A stretch of DNA of 64,000 nt, from NCBI RefSeq assembly GCF_001187435.1, contig NZ_LFXA01000002.1, forward strand, positions 868,001 to 932,000, written 5' to 3'. Shown piece by piece: positions 17,489 to 25,947 of the stretch (positions within the stretch are counted from its first letter, which is position 1; every line of letters starts with the position of its first letter). A program made the translations under genes and the position numbers. The notes beneath the pieces were generated by a model. The model was not told where the DNA came from. It did no database searches and was given only the letters and a program-made list of their open reading frames with translations. The DNA comes from Streptomyces caatingaensis (GTDB lineage: Bacteria > Actinomycetota > Actinomycetes > Streptomycetales > Streptomycetaceae).

Positions 17489-18085
17489 CTATCGCGTCCT
17501 GCGGGCCTGTTGGATCCTGATGCGGCCGGCTCGCGGGTGTCCGACGATTCTGAGGGTCGGGGAGGTGGGGTCCGCCGGCGCGGTGACCTTGTTGCTGATG
17601 TGAGCGGTATTGGTGCTCGACCCGTCGATCCGTACCGCCCACCCCTGCGGGACCAACAACTGAATAGTGCCGGTTCCGCACCGTGCCTCGACGGTGACCT
17701 CCCGGTGCGCACAGACCGACTCGGTGAAGTCGATCACAATGCTGAGCATCTTGCATTCGGCGACGATCTTCGGGGGAACCGTCCAGGGGCCGTTCTGCTT
17801 GATGTTGCTCAGCCTGGTCTTGAGGACGAGTGCTTCCCCGTCGGCTCCGAAACGCGAAACAGGAGACCGCTCCCGCGTCAGGTCGGACACCAGGATGTCG
17901 AGTTCGCCGTACGTCTTCGCGGTATAGGCCCGATCGAGCCTCTCCTCCAACTCGGTAACGTCGATCCGGCCTTCACCCGCGGCAATCCGCAGGTGCTCGA
18001 CAACCGATTCCCGGTCGGCGTCTCCTGCCCGCAGCTCCGCTACACCCTGCGATGTCCATTCTGGCCCCCGCTCCCCAACACTCAT
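17489..18085 (-). CDS. DUF1707 (SHOCT-like) domain protein
   Basis: A 198-aa protein. Residues about 13-65 are a DUF1707 domain (LRAGDADRESVVEHLRIAAGEGRIDVTELEERLDRAY split here by its typical D-R-E and E-L-E-E-R signature). The rest (70-198) is a beta-rich region like the DUF2154/LiaF-type C-terminus (VTVEARCGTGTIQLLVPQGW). Such proteins are common, often membrane-associated, and poorly understood in actinomycetes; no membrane segment is visible here. ATG 18085 is the first Met consistent with the domain. Confidence 0.85.
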   Translation of the reverse strand: MSVGERGPEWTSQGVAELRAGDADRESVVEHLRIAAGEGRIDVTELEERLDRAYTAKTYGELDILVSDLTRERSPVSRFGADGEALVLKTRLSNIKQNGPWTVPPKIVAECKMLSIVIDFTESVCAHREVTVEARCGTGTIQLLVPQGWAVRIDGSSTNTAHISNKVTAPADPTSPTLRIVGHPRAGRIRIQQARRTR

Positions 18086-18228
18086 GGTGTGACTGTAGCC
18101 GTCCCGCGGAATGGCGCCGTGCTCGGGCGCCGCAGCCTCGCCGTCAACCTGCCGGGGCCAGGGTTCGAGGCCGGCACCCCGCGGACTGTCAGGCCGCGGG
18201 GCATCAACGCCGGAGCAGGGTTCCGGGA

Positions 18229-19065
18229 TCAGTCCACCCACACGCGGGCCAGGCATCGACGCGCCTGAGGGTCGGGCGCGTCGGTGAAGGCGGTGCGGCC
18301 GTGCAGCACGACGGTGTTGTCCATCAAGAGAAGGTCTCCCGGGCGCAGGGGGAGGCGCAGGACGGTGCGTGGGTCGGTCAGGGCCTGGTCGACGGCGTCG
18401 AGGGCAGCTCGCTCGTCGGGTGTCAGGGGCGCGCCGGCTTCGTGGTGGGCGCGTTCGATGCCGCGTCGGTTGTAGTGCACGCGCAGGGCGGTGCCGTGCC
18501 GTTGGAAGACGGGGCGGCGCCGGTCGAAGCCGGTTCCCCGGCCGAAGTGGAAGTCCTGGTAGAGGCGGGGCAGGGCCCAGGGGTGGCCGGTGAGCAGTCT
18601 GTTGTGCACGGTGTGGCCGCTGGCCAGGAGGGTGTCCCCGCCGTGTGCCGCCAGCCGTACGCACAGCAGTCCCAGCAGCCTTGGGGGACGGGGAGCCGGG
18701 GTGCGGTCCGTGTGCAGGCCCAGGGCGAGGTCGGTCTTGCCCCGGCCGGCGTTGTCGGCCACGGTGATGAGGTCACCGGGGTCCGCGGGCCTCACCGCGC
18801 CCAGCGGGGCGGCGAGTTGCCGGCACATCGCGGCGCACTCCTGGTCGGTGCGTCCGGCTACCGGAAGGCCGCGGATCACGACGAACCCGCGCCCGTCGCG
18901 CACGCGTTGGGTGACCCGCGTGGCCAAGTCCCCCCGTGCTGCCCCTTCTGTCAAGGTGTCCAGGGCGCGGGAGCAGGCGGGCGGCAGCGGCAGCAGCCAG
19001 TCCGCCTCGCCGAGGTCGGGGGCGTTCCACGCCGTGAGTGCGTCGACCGGGGCGGGCCTGGTCAT
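18229..19065 (-). CDS. TauD/TfdA-family Fe(II)/2-oxoglutarate dioxygenase
   Basis: A 278-aa non-haem iron dioxygenase. The iron triad is visible as HxD (LHTD, His118 and Asp120) and a distal His255 (VVLHGR), with the 2-oxoglutarate-binding Arg near the C-terminus (ARRCLARVWVD). It resembles the clavaminate-synthase/asparagine-oxygenase branch that hydroxylates amino acids or peptidyl/acyl substrates. ATG 19065 follows GGAAAGGTGAG. It is divergent from the thioester-reductase operon across 634 bp that contain shared repeated motifs, so it likely acts in the same pathway (inference). Confidence 0.88.
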   Translation of the reverse strand: MTRPAPVDALTAWNAPDLGEADWLLPLPPACSRALDTLTEGAARGDLATRVTQRVRDGRGFVVIRGLPVAGRTDQECAAMCRQLAAPLGAVRPADPGDLITVADNAGRGKTDLALGLHTDRTPAPRPPRLLGLLCVRLAAHGGDTLLASGHTVHNRLLTGHPWALPRLYQDFHFGRGTGFDRRRPVFQRHGTALRVHYNRRGIERAHHEAGAPLTPDERAALDAVDQALTDPRTVLRLPLRPGDLLLMDNTVVLHGRTAFTDAPDPQARRCLARVWVD

Positions 19066-19101
19066 CTGCTCACCTTTCCGGCGGTCATCGTCCGACAGGT
19101 T

Positions 19102-19114
19102 CTGTCCGGAAGGT
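19102..19114 (+). promoter_or_regulatory. 13-bp motif CTGTCCGGAAGGT, copy 1
   Basis: Exact copy of the motif at 19536-19548, same orientation, here 37 bp from the dioxygenase start. It overlaps a small inverted repeat GACAG-GTT-CTGTC (19094-19106). Likely a shared regulator site for both divergent units. Confidence 0.45.
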
Positions 19115-19170
19115 ACCGGACCGCGGAGGCCGAGTGCGGTCCCGGCGCATCCTGCTCGGCGGATCCGGAC

Positions 19171-19238
19171 GTGGACAGAGAGACGTGTACAGATGGACGG
19201 GGACAACAGGACGAGGACAACAGATAGACGTGGACAGA
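19171..19238. repeat. Array of five GGACA-type direct repeats
   Basis: Repeats begin at 19171, 19185, 19199, 19213 and 19230 (GTGGACAGA, GTGTACAGA, GGGGACAAC, GAGGACAAC, GTGGACAGA), at 14, 14, 14 and 17 bp. They lie between the divergent dioxygenase and thioester-reductase genes. Regular direct repeats like this often bind an oligomeric activator, as with SARP or LAL regulators, though the 14-bp period is not the classical 11-bp SARP period. Confidence 0.6.
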
Positions 19239-19535
19239 TATGCGGGACTTCCCGGAGTCCGGGTGCCGGCTTCCGCGCCCGCGCGCCAGCGGGGGCGGAC
19301 GCGGCGGCGGGAGTGGTGCGCGGGGCGCGCGTCGTGGGGGAGATGGGCATGCGGGGTGGTCCCGGTGGCAGGGGGGTGCGAGTGCGGGGAGGCCACAGCC
19401 GTTCGGAACCGAACAGGCGGTTGACGGTTACCAGGTGAAACGTTCCTGCGGCTCGGTGGCCGTCCAGGCTTCCGCCGTCGCGCTTCCCGTCGCCCGGAAC
19501 GCGGGCTTCCCTCCGCCGTTGCCGTGTGGATGATG

Positions 19536-19548
19536 CTGTCCGGAAGGT
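19536..19548 (+). promoter_or_regulatory. 13-bp motif CTGTCCGGAAGGT, copy 2
   Basis: Second exact copy, 152 bp upstream of the thioester-reductase start. The shared motif in front of both units supports co-regulation. The remaining 19239-19535 and 19549-19699 hold no gene I can support. Confidence 0.45.
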
Positions 19549-19699
19549 GCGCATGCGCCGACCACGCGGGCGGGACACGTGCGTGCGGCCGGTCTCGGTG
19601 GACGTCACGCCCCGGCTCACACCCCCGGCTCAGACCGCCGGTGTGCCCGACGTCCCGCGGCGAGGCGCGTGCCCGTCCCGGCGGGAGGGATGAGACCCC

Positions 19700-20839
19700 A
19701 TGTCGTACGTGGTCACCGGTGCCACCGGCTTCTACGGTTCCCACTTCCTCGCCGCGCTGCTGGCCGCCCGGCCCCGGGCCCGGGTCGTCGCCCTCGTGCG
19801 CAACGACCCCGCACCGGCGCGCGAGCGGTTGAGAGCGGCCCTCGAACACACCGGGCGGACGCTGGACGACGCGGCACTCGACCGCGTGACTCCGGTACGT
19901 ATCCGCCTGTCCACGCCGTACCTGGGCCTGGGCGGGCCCGAGTACCGGGCCCTGGCCGCCGACGCCGAGGCCGTCTGCCACTTCGCGGGGCACATCGGCC
20001 TGACCGCCCACGACCGGTTGCGCCCGACGAACGTCGGCGGCACCGCGGAGGTCCTGCGGCTGGCCGCCGCCGCGTCCCCGGACGTACGGGTGGTGCACAT
20101 CAGCACCGCCTACGTCGCCGGCGCCCGCCGCAGGGGCACGGCCCCCGAGCGGATCGTCCCGCCCGAAGGGGGATTCCTGTCCCCCTACGAGGAGTCGAAG
20201 TACGAGGCGGAGTGCCTGGTCCGCGCCTACTGCGAGCGCCACGGGCGCGCGGCCCTGATCCTGCGGCCCGGCGTCCTGGTCACCGACCGGCCGTACCGCC
20301 CCGGGCTGCCGAACCACCCGCTGGGCGTGCTGGGGGCCAAGGCCGCCGAACTGCTCAGACTCTCCTCCCGGGCCGGCCCGGACGCGCTCTTCTCACCCGC
20401 CCGGCCCGCCACCGCCCGCATCCCCGGCTCCCCGCGGGCCACGCTCGACCTGCTCCAGGTGCCCTACGCCGCGGAGGCCGCGGTCGAGCTGGTCACCCGC
20501 GTCCCGCCGCCGCCCGCGGGGCAGGCCGGTGTCGTCCACCTCGTCCATGCGCGCGGCACACCGGTGCAGACCCTGCTCGACGCTCTGGCCGGGCATCTTC
20601 CCGGCCTGGACCTCACCCTCTCGCCGGACGCCGACCGGCCCACCCCGCTGGAGACGCTCCTGCTGCGGATGGCGCAGGGCGCCCACCTCTACACGACCCT
20701 CGAACGCGACTACGAACGCACCGCCCTCCGCCGGCTCCTGCCCCACCTGCCCGACCCCGACGTCCTCGACCCCGGCTATCTGCGCCGGGCCCTCGCACCA
20801 CCCGTTCGCGCCCGCTCGGGCACCGAACCCCAGAGGTGA
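19700..20839 (+). CDS. Thioester-reductase-like extended SDR
   Basis: A 379-aa NAD(P)-dependent enzyme. The nucleotide-binding motif GATGFYG (7-13), ALVR, the STAY segment and the YxxxK pair (Tyr163, Lys167) match the male-sterility/thioester-reductase group that reduces acyl-ACP or peptidyl-carrier thioesters to aldehydes or alcohols. It is a stand-alone domain, unlike the terminal domains of carboxylic acid reductases or NRPSs. It heads an operon: 6 bp to the ACP, which overlaps the ketosynthase. It would release the acyl chain carried by that ACP (inference). ATG 19700 follows GGGAGGGATGA. Confidence 0.85.
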   Translation: MSYVVTGATGFYGSHFLAALLAARPRARVVALVRNDPAPARERLRAALEHTGRTLDDAALDRVTPVRIRLSTPYLGLGGPEYRALAADAEAVCHFAGHIGLTAHDRLRPTNVGGTAEVLRLAAAASPDVRVVHISTAYVAGARRRGTAPERIVPPEGGFLSPYEESKYEAECLVRAYCERHGRAALILRPGVLVTDRPYRPGLPNHPLGVLGAKAAELLRLSSRAGPDALFSPARPATARIPGSPRATLDLLQVPYAAEAAVELVTRVPPPPAGQAGVVHLVHARGTPVQTLLDALAGHLPGLDLTLSPDADRPTPLETLLLRMAQGAHLYTTLERDYERTALRRLLPHLPDPDVLDPGYLRRALAPPVRARSGTEPQR

Positions 20840-20845
20840 CCTCCC

Positions 20846-21097
20846 GTGCCCACCCACCTCCACCCCCTGCTGATCCGTACCCTCACCCAGGACCTGGGCG
20901 TGCCCGAAGGCCTGCTCCACGCCGAGGCGACCCTCGAAGACCTGGGACTGGACTCCCTGGCCCTCGCGGAGCTGGCCGTCATCGTCGAGGACCGCACCGG
21001 ACGGAGCGTCGCCGACCTGACCGAGCGGTCCACCCTGGCCCAGGTCAGCGAGCGCCTCGCGGACCTGGGCCAGGGTGGACCGGAGCCGGGCGCATGA
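20846..21097 (+). CDS. Acyl carrier protein
   Basis: An 83-aa discrete carrier protein. The phosphopantetheine site is Ser37 in LGLDSL, with the usual four-helix pattern around it (ATLEDLGLDSLALAEL). GTG start, 6 bp after the reductase stop. Its stop overlaps the ketosynthase ATG, so the three proteins are made together. It probably carries the acyl chain for the neighbouring reductase and ketosynthase rather than serving primary fatty acid synthesis. Confidence 0.92.
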   Translation: MPTHLHPLLIRTLTQDLGVPEGLLHAEATLEDLGLDSLALAELAVIVEDRTGRSVADLTERSTLAQVSERLADLGQGGPEPGA

Positions 21098-22308
21098 CCA
21101 CCCCCGTCGCCGTCACCGGCATCGGCATGGTGACCCCGGTCGGCGTGGGAACCGCCGCGACCTGGCACGGCCTGCTGCGAGGACGCTCGGCCGCCCGCAC
21201 CCACCCCGTCCTGGCCGGTCTGCCCGTCGACTTCTGCTGCGCCGTGGACGGCCTCGACGCCCCGGCCCGCCTGACCCCCCGCCTGGCGCTGCGCCTGGAC
21301 CGCTTCAGCCAGATGGCCCTGCTGGCCGCCCGCGAGGCGATGGCCGACGCCGGCCTGCCGCCGGGCGGCTACGACCCGCAGCGCACGGGGGTCGTCCTGG
21401 GCACCGGCGCCACCAGCATGGAGCGGTACGACACGGAGATCGGCAAACTCCTGAACGGACGCCACCGCGCCGTCTCCCCGCTGATCATTCCCCGCAGCAT
21501 TCCCAACATCTGCGCGGGAGAGGTCTCGTTCGACATCACGGCCCACGGGCCCAGCCTGACCGTCAGCACCGCGTGCGCCTCCGGCGCCACCGCCATCGGC
21601 ATCGCGATGACCCTCCTGGCCGCCGGCCAGTGCGACACCGTACTGGCCGGCGGAGCCGAATCCGTGTGCAACCGCATCTCCAGCGTGGGCTTCTCCCAAC
21701 TCGGCGCGCTGTCCACCCGCACCGACGCGCCCGCGGAAGCCTCGCGCCCCTTCGACCGGGACCGTGACGGCTTCGTCCTGGCCGAAGGCGCCGCCGTGCT
21801 CGTACTGGAACGGGCCACCACCGCCCGCGAGCGCGGTGCCCGCGCCTACGCGCTGCTCACCGGGTACAGCGCGGGCTGTGACGCCCACCACGTCACCGCG
21901 CCCTCCGCCGACGGCATCGAACGCGCCGTGCGCGGCGCCCTGCGCAGTGCGGGGCTGCGGCCGCGGGACATCGATCACATCAACGCCCACGGCACGAGCA
22001 CGCCCCTCAACGACCGTACGGAAGCCGGGGTTCTCCACCGACTCTTCCCCCACCATCCCCCGGTGACCTCGTTCAAGGGCGCGACCGGCCATGCCATCGG
22101 GGCCGCCGGAGCCATCGAGGCGGCCGGCACCGCCCTGACCCTCCACCACCAGGTCATTCCTCCGACCGCCAACCACCACCGCACCGACCCCGCGATCGTC
22201 GCCGACGTCGTCGCGGGCGCCCCCCGACGGGCCCGGCTGCGCACGGCGATCAGTACGTCCTTCGGCTTCGGCGGCCAGAACGCCGTCCTCGTCCTGACCA
22301 CCGCGTGA
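21094..22308 (+). CDS. Beta-ketoacyl-ACP synthase (KAS I/II type)
   Basis: A 404-aa thiolase-fold ketosynthase. The triad is complete: Cys161 in STACASG, His299 in NAHGTSTP and His333 in KGATGHAIGAAG, with Lys328. The end FGFGGQNAVLVL is canonical. It should carry out decarboxylative Claisen condensation on the adjacent ACP. No chain-length factor, ketoreductase or dehydratase is nearby, so any reduction must come from primary fatty acid synthesis, or the product stays a beta-ketoacyl chain. Confidence 0.93.
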   Translation: MTTPVAVTGIGMVTPVGVGTAATWHGLLRGRSAARTHPVLAGLPVDFCCAVDGLDAPARLTPRLALRLDRFSQMALLAAREAMADAGLPPGGYDPQRTGVVLGTGATSMERYDTEIGKLLNGRHRAVSPLIIPRSIPNICAGEVSFDITAHGPSLTVSTACASGATAIGIAMTLLAAGQCDTVLAGGAESVCNRISSVGFSQLGALSTRTDAPAEASRPFDRDRDGFVLAEGAAVLVLERATTARERGARAYALLTGYSAGCDAHHVTAPSADGIERAVRGALRSAGLRPRDIDHINAHGTSTPLNDRTEAGVLHRLFPHHPPVTSFKGATGHAIGAAGAIEAAGTALTLHHQVIPPTANHHRTDPAIVADVVAGAPRRARLRTAISTSFGFGGQNAVLVLTTA

Positions 22309-22394
22309 CCCACCCGGCCGGGCCGGCGCGGGCCTTGTCGCCGAGCCCCGTCCGCTGCCGTCCGCCGCCGCCCGTCCCTCAGGGAGGAGCCCCC

Positions 22395-23702
22395 ATGGCC
22401 GTCCACACCACCACCGCGTCCGAGCTCGCCGAGCTGCTCCGCCGGCGCCTCGGCGGAAGCTCCCGCATCGGCGTCAGGGCCTGGGACGGAACCCGCGCGG
22501 GCCCCGAGCACGCCCCCGTCCTGGTGGTCCACACCCCGCGTGCCGTCACCCGCATGCTCTACCGCCCCGGCCAACTGGGCCTGGCCCGCGCGCTCGTCCT
22601 CGGCGAGGCCGACGTCGAGGGGGACCTGACGGAGTTCCTGCGCCGAGCCCCGCGAGCGGTTCTCGGGGTTGCGCCGGGCCCCGGAGAGGTCCTCCACGCC
22701 CTCGCCACGGCCCGCCGGCTGCGCGTTCCCCCGCTTCCACCCCGTCCGCCCCGGCAGGAAGTGCATCGTCGGCTACGGCCGGCGGCGGCCGTGGCCCATC
22801 ACTACGACATGAGCGACAGCTTCTACCGCCTCGTCCTCGGCCCCGGCATGGTCTACTCCTGCGCCTACTGGACCGCGCCGCCCCACGGTGACGGACCGGG
22901 CGACGGCCTGTCCGAGGCCCAGCGGGCCAAACTCGACCTCGTCTGCCGCAAACTCCGACTCGGCCCGGGGACACGCCTCCTGGACGCCGGCTGCGGCTGG
23001 GGCGCGCTGACGAGGCACGCCGTCCGGCACTACGGCGCGACGGCCGTCGCCGTCACCCTCTCTCCCGCACAGGCCCGTCACACCCGGCGCATGCTCGAAC
23101 GCGAGGGACTCGCCGGCCGGGCGGACGTCCGCCACGGCGACTTCCGTGACCTCACCGACGGGCCGTACGACGCCATCGCATGCCTGGAGATCTCCCACCA
23201 CGTGCCGCGCCACCGGCTGGCGGGGTACTCGGCCGTCCTCCACCGCCTCCTGGCCCCCGGCGGCCTCCTGCTGGACCAGCACGTCAGCGTCCGTCACGAC
23301 AACCAGGCCCTCCGGCGCAGCGCCTTCCTGCGCTCGTACGTCTTCCCCGACCTCCATGTCGCTCCGCTGCACCGCACGCTGGGCCACTACGAGCGGGCCG
23401 GCTTCGAGATCGCCGACGTGGAGAACCTCCGCGACCACTTCGCCCTGACCTTCCGCGCCTGGTCCCGCAACCTGGAGGGGAATTGGGACCGGGCCGTCCA
23501 ACTCGTCGGACCGGTACGGGCCCGTGCCTGGCGGCTGTACATGGCGGCGCTCACCGTCGCCCAGGAATCCGGCTGGTCCGGCGTCAACCACGTTCTGGCC
23601 CAACGCCCTTGCGCCGCCCCTGGCATCCGGGCGGTGCCTCGCCGGAACCACCCGCCGCTCCGCCGCACCCACTATCCGGCCGGACACGACCGGCCGAACT
23701 GA
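22395..23702 (+). CDS. Cyclopropane-fatty-acid-synthase-like methyltransferase
   Basis: A 435-aa SAM-dependent enzyme. The AHHYDMSDSFYRLVLG and MVYSCAYW segments and the SAM loop LLDAGCGWG (195-203) are characteristic of the CFA synthase/mycolic acid methyltransferase group, which methylates or cyclopropanates unsaturated acyl chains. The N-terminal 110 residues match the lipid-binding part of CFA synthases. ATG 22395 follows GGGAGGAG, 86 bp after the ketosynthase. The context suggests modification of the same acyl chain, free, ACP-bound or in phospholipid (inference). Confidence 0.9.
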   Translation: MAVHTTTASELAELLRRRLGGSSRIGVRAWDGTRAGPEHAPVLVVHTPRAVTRMLYRPGQLGLARALVLGEADVEGDLTEFLRRAPRAVLGVAPGPGEVLHALATARRLRVPPLPPRPPRQEVHRRLRPAAAVAHHYDMSDSFYRLVLGPGMVYSCAYWTAPPHGDGPGDGLSEAQRAKLDLVCRKLRLGPGTRLLDAGCGWGALTRHAVRHYGATAVAVTLSPAQARHTRRMLEREGLAGRADVRHGDFRDLTDGPYDAIACLEISHHVPRHRLAGYSAVLHRLLAPGGLLLDQHVSVRHDNQALRRSAFLRSYVFPDLHVAPLHRTLGHYERAGFEIADVENLRDHFALTFRAWSRNLEGNWDRAVQLVGPVRARAWRLYMAALTVAQESGWSGVNHVLAQRPCAAPGIRAVPRRNHPPLRRTHYPAGHDRPN

Positions 23703-23811
23703 GTGCTCCCGCGGCACTGTTGCCGTGTTTCCGTGGTGCCGCAGGCGCCGCGGCCTCATCTCGGCGTATCGTGGTCGCCCGTTCTCCCGCTCGGCGAACA
23801 GGGGTTCCACC

Positions 23812-24270
23812 ATGCCGCGTTCACCCCGTGACGTCCTCGCCGCCTACCACCGGGCGATCCTCGCCCTGTCCGCGGACGACCTGGCCGACCTCTACGCGCC
23901 CGACGGCGTCCACGAGTTCCCCTTCCTCACCCCCGGGCGGCCCGACCGCTACCGGGGCCGCGAGGAGATCCGCGCCGGCTACCGGGCGTCGTGGGGTGCG
24001 CGGACGCCGGTCCGCCTCCAGGAGATCCACGACGTCGCCGTCTTCGACGGTGCCGACCCGGAGATCGTCGTCGGCCTCTGGCGGGCCACCGCCCGATTCG
24101 CACCCGACGCCGCCCCGATCACGCTCTCCGGTCTGCTGATCCTGCGCGTACGCGACGGCCTGGTCGTCCACGCCTACGACTACCTGGACTTCCTCGGAGC
24201 CTTCCACGCTTCGGGACGCCTGCCGGACCTGCTCGGCTTCCTCGGAGCGCCGGCCGGGGGCTCCGGCTGA
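23812..24270 (+). CDS. SnoaL-like/NTF2-fold protein
   Basis: A 152-aa small alpha+beta barrel protein. The N-terminus (RSPRDVLAAYHRAILALSADDLADLYAPDGVHEFPFL broken by its acidic and aromatic residues) and the central GREEIRAGY are typical of SnoaL/limonene-1,2-epoxide-hydrolase-like NTF2 proteins. Members include cyclases, epoxide hydrolases and binding proteins. ATG 23812 is preceded by a weak AGGGG site. It lies 109 bp after the CFA-type gene on the same strand and could belong to that pathway or be independent. Confidence 0.8.
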   Translation: MPRSPRDVLAAYHRAILALSADDLADLYAPDGVHEFPFLTPGRPDRYRGREEIRAGYRASWGARTPVRLQEIHDVAVFDGADPEIVVGLWRATARFAPDAAPITLSGLLILRVRDGLVVHAYDYLDFLGAFHASGRLPDLLGFLGAPAGGSG

Positions 24271-24611
24271 CCCGCACCGGCCGAAGTCACGTGCGCGGCA
24301 GCCCTGTTGGCAAGCCGGGCATTGCCGCCAAGTGGCGTTGCGTGGGCAAATGCCGCCTGGGCGTTGAGCGTTCCCGAGTCCATGCGCAGGACGCGCCACG
24401 GGGTCCGCGCGAGCAGACGGCCGGTCAGGCCGGCCTCGCGGCGGAGGCGGGCGGCGGCCGACGCGAGGCCGTGCACGGCGCGCGTGCCGGGGAGCCAGAC
24501 AGTCCTCGCGCGCCGCGAGCGACTCGGCCGTGCAGGCGCGCGTGCAGGCGACCGCGAGGCCATCCGGTCGGTCAGGGCTGCGGCCGGGGCTTGCGCGGCC
24601 GGGGTGCGCGT
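24271..24611. other. Gene-free stretch
   Basis: About 340 bp without a gene I can support. Open frames on both strands (for example minus 24180-24563) are Arg/Ala-rich and overlap the SnoaL gene; one resembles no family I recognise. Confidence 0.5.
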
Positions 24612-24647
24612 ACGGCGCTGTGAGCAGGGAGATGCTCACAGCGCCGT
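24612..24647 (-). terminator. Strong terminator hairpin of the small secreted protein gene
   Basis: Perfect 15-bp stem (arms 24612-24626 and 24633-24647) with a 6-nt loop GGGAGA. It lies 11 bp downstream of the minus-strand stop at 24658. Confidence 0.85.
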
Positions 24648-24657
24648 TACGTCCGTG

Positions 24658-24948
24658 TCAGCCGGCGGCCTGCTTGCAGGCGGTGTCGGTCTTGGCCGGG
24701 CCGACCTGACCGACCTTGCCCATCACGGTCTCGCACAGCAGCTTGCTGGCCGTCGGGAGCCCGGTCGAGCCGACCCCGCAGGCGACTTCCGCGATGGGGC
24801 CGCCGCGGTGGGGGTTGCCGCCCGCGAGGTAGTTGGCGCAGTCGGGGCCGCCGGCGTGGGCGGCGGGCGCTGCGATGACGGCACCTCCGGCGACCAGGGC
24901 GAGGGTGCCCAGGGCGGCGGCGATACGGGTACGGAAGCTTCCGGTCAT
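24658..24948 (-). CDS. Small secreted protein with four cysteines
   Basis: A 96-aa exported protein. Residues 1-32 are a clear signal peptide (Ala-rich core, A-H-A cleavage). The 64-residue mature part has four cysteines (DCANYL, EVACGVG, LLCETVM, TACKQ), likely two disulfides, and Gly/Pro-rich loops. No family recognised; it is too short and charged for a chaplin. ATG 24948 has GAGGACA upstream and a strong terminator follows the stop, both signs of a real, well-expressed unit. Confidence 0.75.
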   Translation of the reverse strand: MTGSFRTRIAAALGTLALVAGGAVIAAPAAHAGGPDCANYLAGGNPHRGGPIAEVACGVGSTGLPTASKLLCETVMGKVGQVGPAKTDTACKQAAG

Positions 24949-25569
24949 GGAGTGTCCTCACTGGGGTGGAGTGGGGGCAAAGGCCGAAGCAGGTAACCGG
25001 ATTATCTGCGTCCGGTCGCTTCGGACTGGTAAACGGACTGGAGGAGAGTCGGTCACGCCCCCACCGGGTGATGGGAGGGCGGTCGTTGTTGTCGTGGGCG
25101 GCCGGAACGTAGCGGTTACCGACCGGAGTTGGCGGGAGACGCCCCGGCCGGGCGCATGGTGGATTCCCTTGGTGGGAGGGCGGCATGGGCTGTTCGGCCC
25201 CATGGTTCCGGCCTCCGGGACGGAAATGCGCCGACGGTGCCGTTCGTGAAACCAATCCACCCCGGCAGGATGAACTGGCCTGCATTTCACGTTAGTTGGT
25301 CTGACGGAGCATTGGTCAGGGTGTGTCACCCTCGGCACGGAGAGGTGGTTGGCGGGCAAGGCGCCGACGTCGTGCGGCTCCGCGCCGGGGCCGCGGCGAG
25401 CGGCTGCGATGTGGACGACCGTGGCGGCCTCTCTGGAAAAAACCGGGAAGTCTTCCGCAAGGCGAAGGGCTGAACTCCGAGCGGTACTCTCCGGTGTCAT
25501 GAGTTCGGGGCCCTGCGTTCGGCACCGCGGGACCCCGAGCCGCGTCCGGAGGCCGGCTTATGAGGCGGA
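24949..25569. other. Gene-free stretch containing a duplicated 5' region
   Basis: About 620 bp with no supported gene. The minus-strand promoter of the small secreted gene is expected just after 24949. Positions 25150-25330 repeat the 5' region of the next secreted gene. The rest shows nothing I can name. Confidence 0.5.
25150..25330 (-). repeat. Diverged copy of the 5' region of the secreted protein gene
   Basis: Aligns base by base (roughly three quarters identical by eye) with 25941-26119, from the start codon context GCGCAT...GGATTCCCTT to GTGTGTCAC. Here the ATG (25157) opens only a 13-codon frame, so the leader has lost its gene. Confidence 0.7.
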
Positions 25570-25947
25570 TTACGGCAGTACGAACTTCACCGACCGGAAG
25601 GTGAGGCTGTCCGGCTGCTGGTCGCTCCCCGGCTTGAGCACGGCCTTGGGGGTGCCCGTGCAGTCGTCGGACGCGAAGAGCTGGGCGTTGGCCCTGGTGC
25701 TGATGTTTTGAGGCCCGAATGCGCTCGAGTTTGGCTGGTCGGGTGAGAGCTGTTCGACGTCCTGGATGAGGATGCACTCGTTCAAGGGGGGCTGCTCCGC
25801 CAGGGACGTGCCTACTGCGGTCTCGGTTTTGGGGTCGAAGTACTTGTAGTTGAGCCCGAGCTCGTCCTGCGCGTGCGCGGCGGCGGCGGACGAGAGGGTC
25901 AGGGCGAGGGCGCTCGCGAGGGCGAGCAGCGCGGGGGGAAGGCGCAT
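25570..25947 (-). CDS. Secreted protein of unknown function
   Basis: A 125-aa exported protein. A signal peptide ends near A-H-A-Q (about residue 27). The mature 98 residues are beta-rich with two cysteines (NECILI, DDCTG) and segments such as YKYFDPKTET and ARANAQLFASDDC-like text, suggesting a small disulfide-bonded beta protein. ATG 25947 follows GAAGGGAA. Family not recognised. Its 180-bp 5' region occurs a second time at 25150-25330. Confidence 0.72.
   Translation of the reverse strand: MRLPPALLALASALALTLSSAAAAHAQDELGLNYKYFDPKTETAVGTSLAEQPPLNECILIQDVEQLSPDQPNSSAFGPQNISTRANAQLFASDDCTGTPKAVLKPGSDQQPDSLTFRSVKFVLP

Noticed and set aside
24180..24563. Minus-strand 127-aa frame
   Set aside because: Arg/Ala-rich, overlaps the SnoaL gene antisense; no recognised domain.
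24658..24948. Chaplin or rodlin identity for the small secreted protein
   Set aside because: Four cysteines and charged composition do not fit those families.
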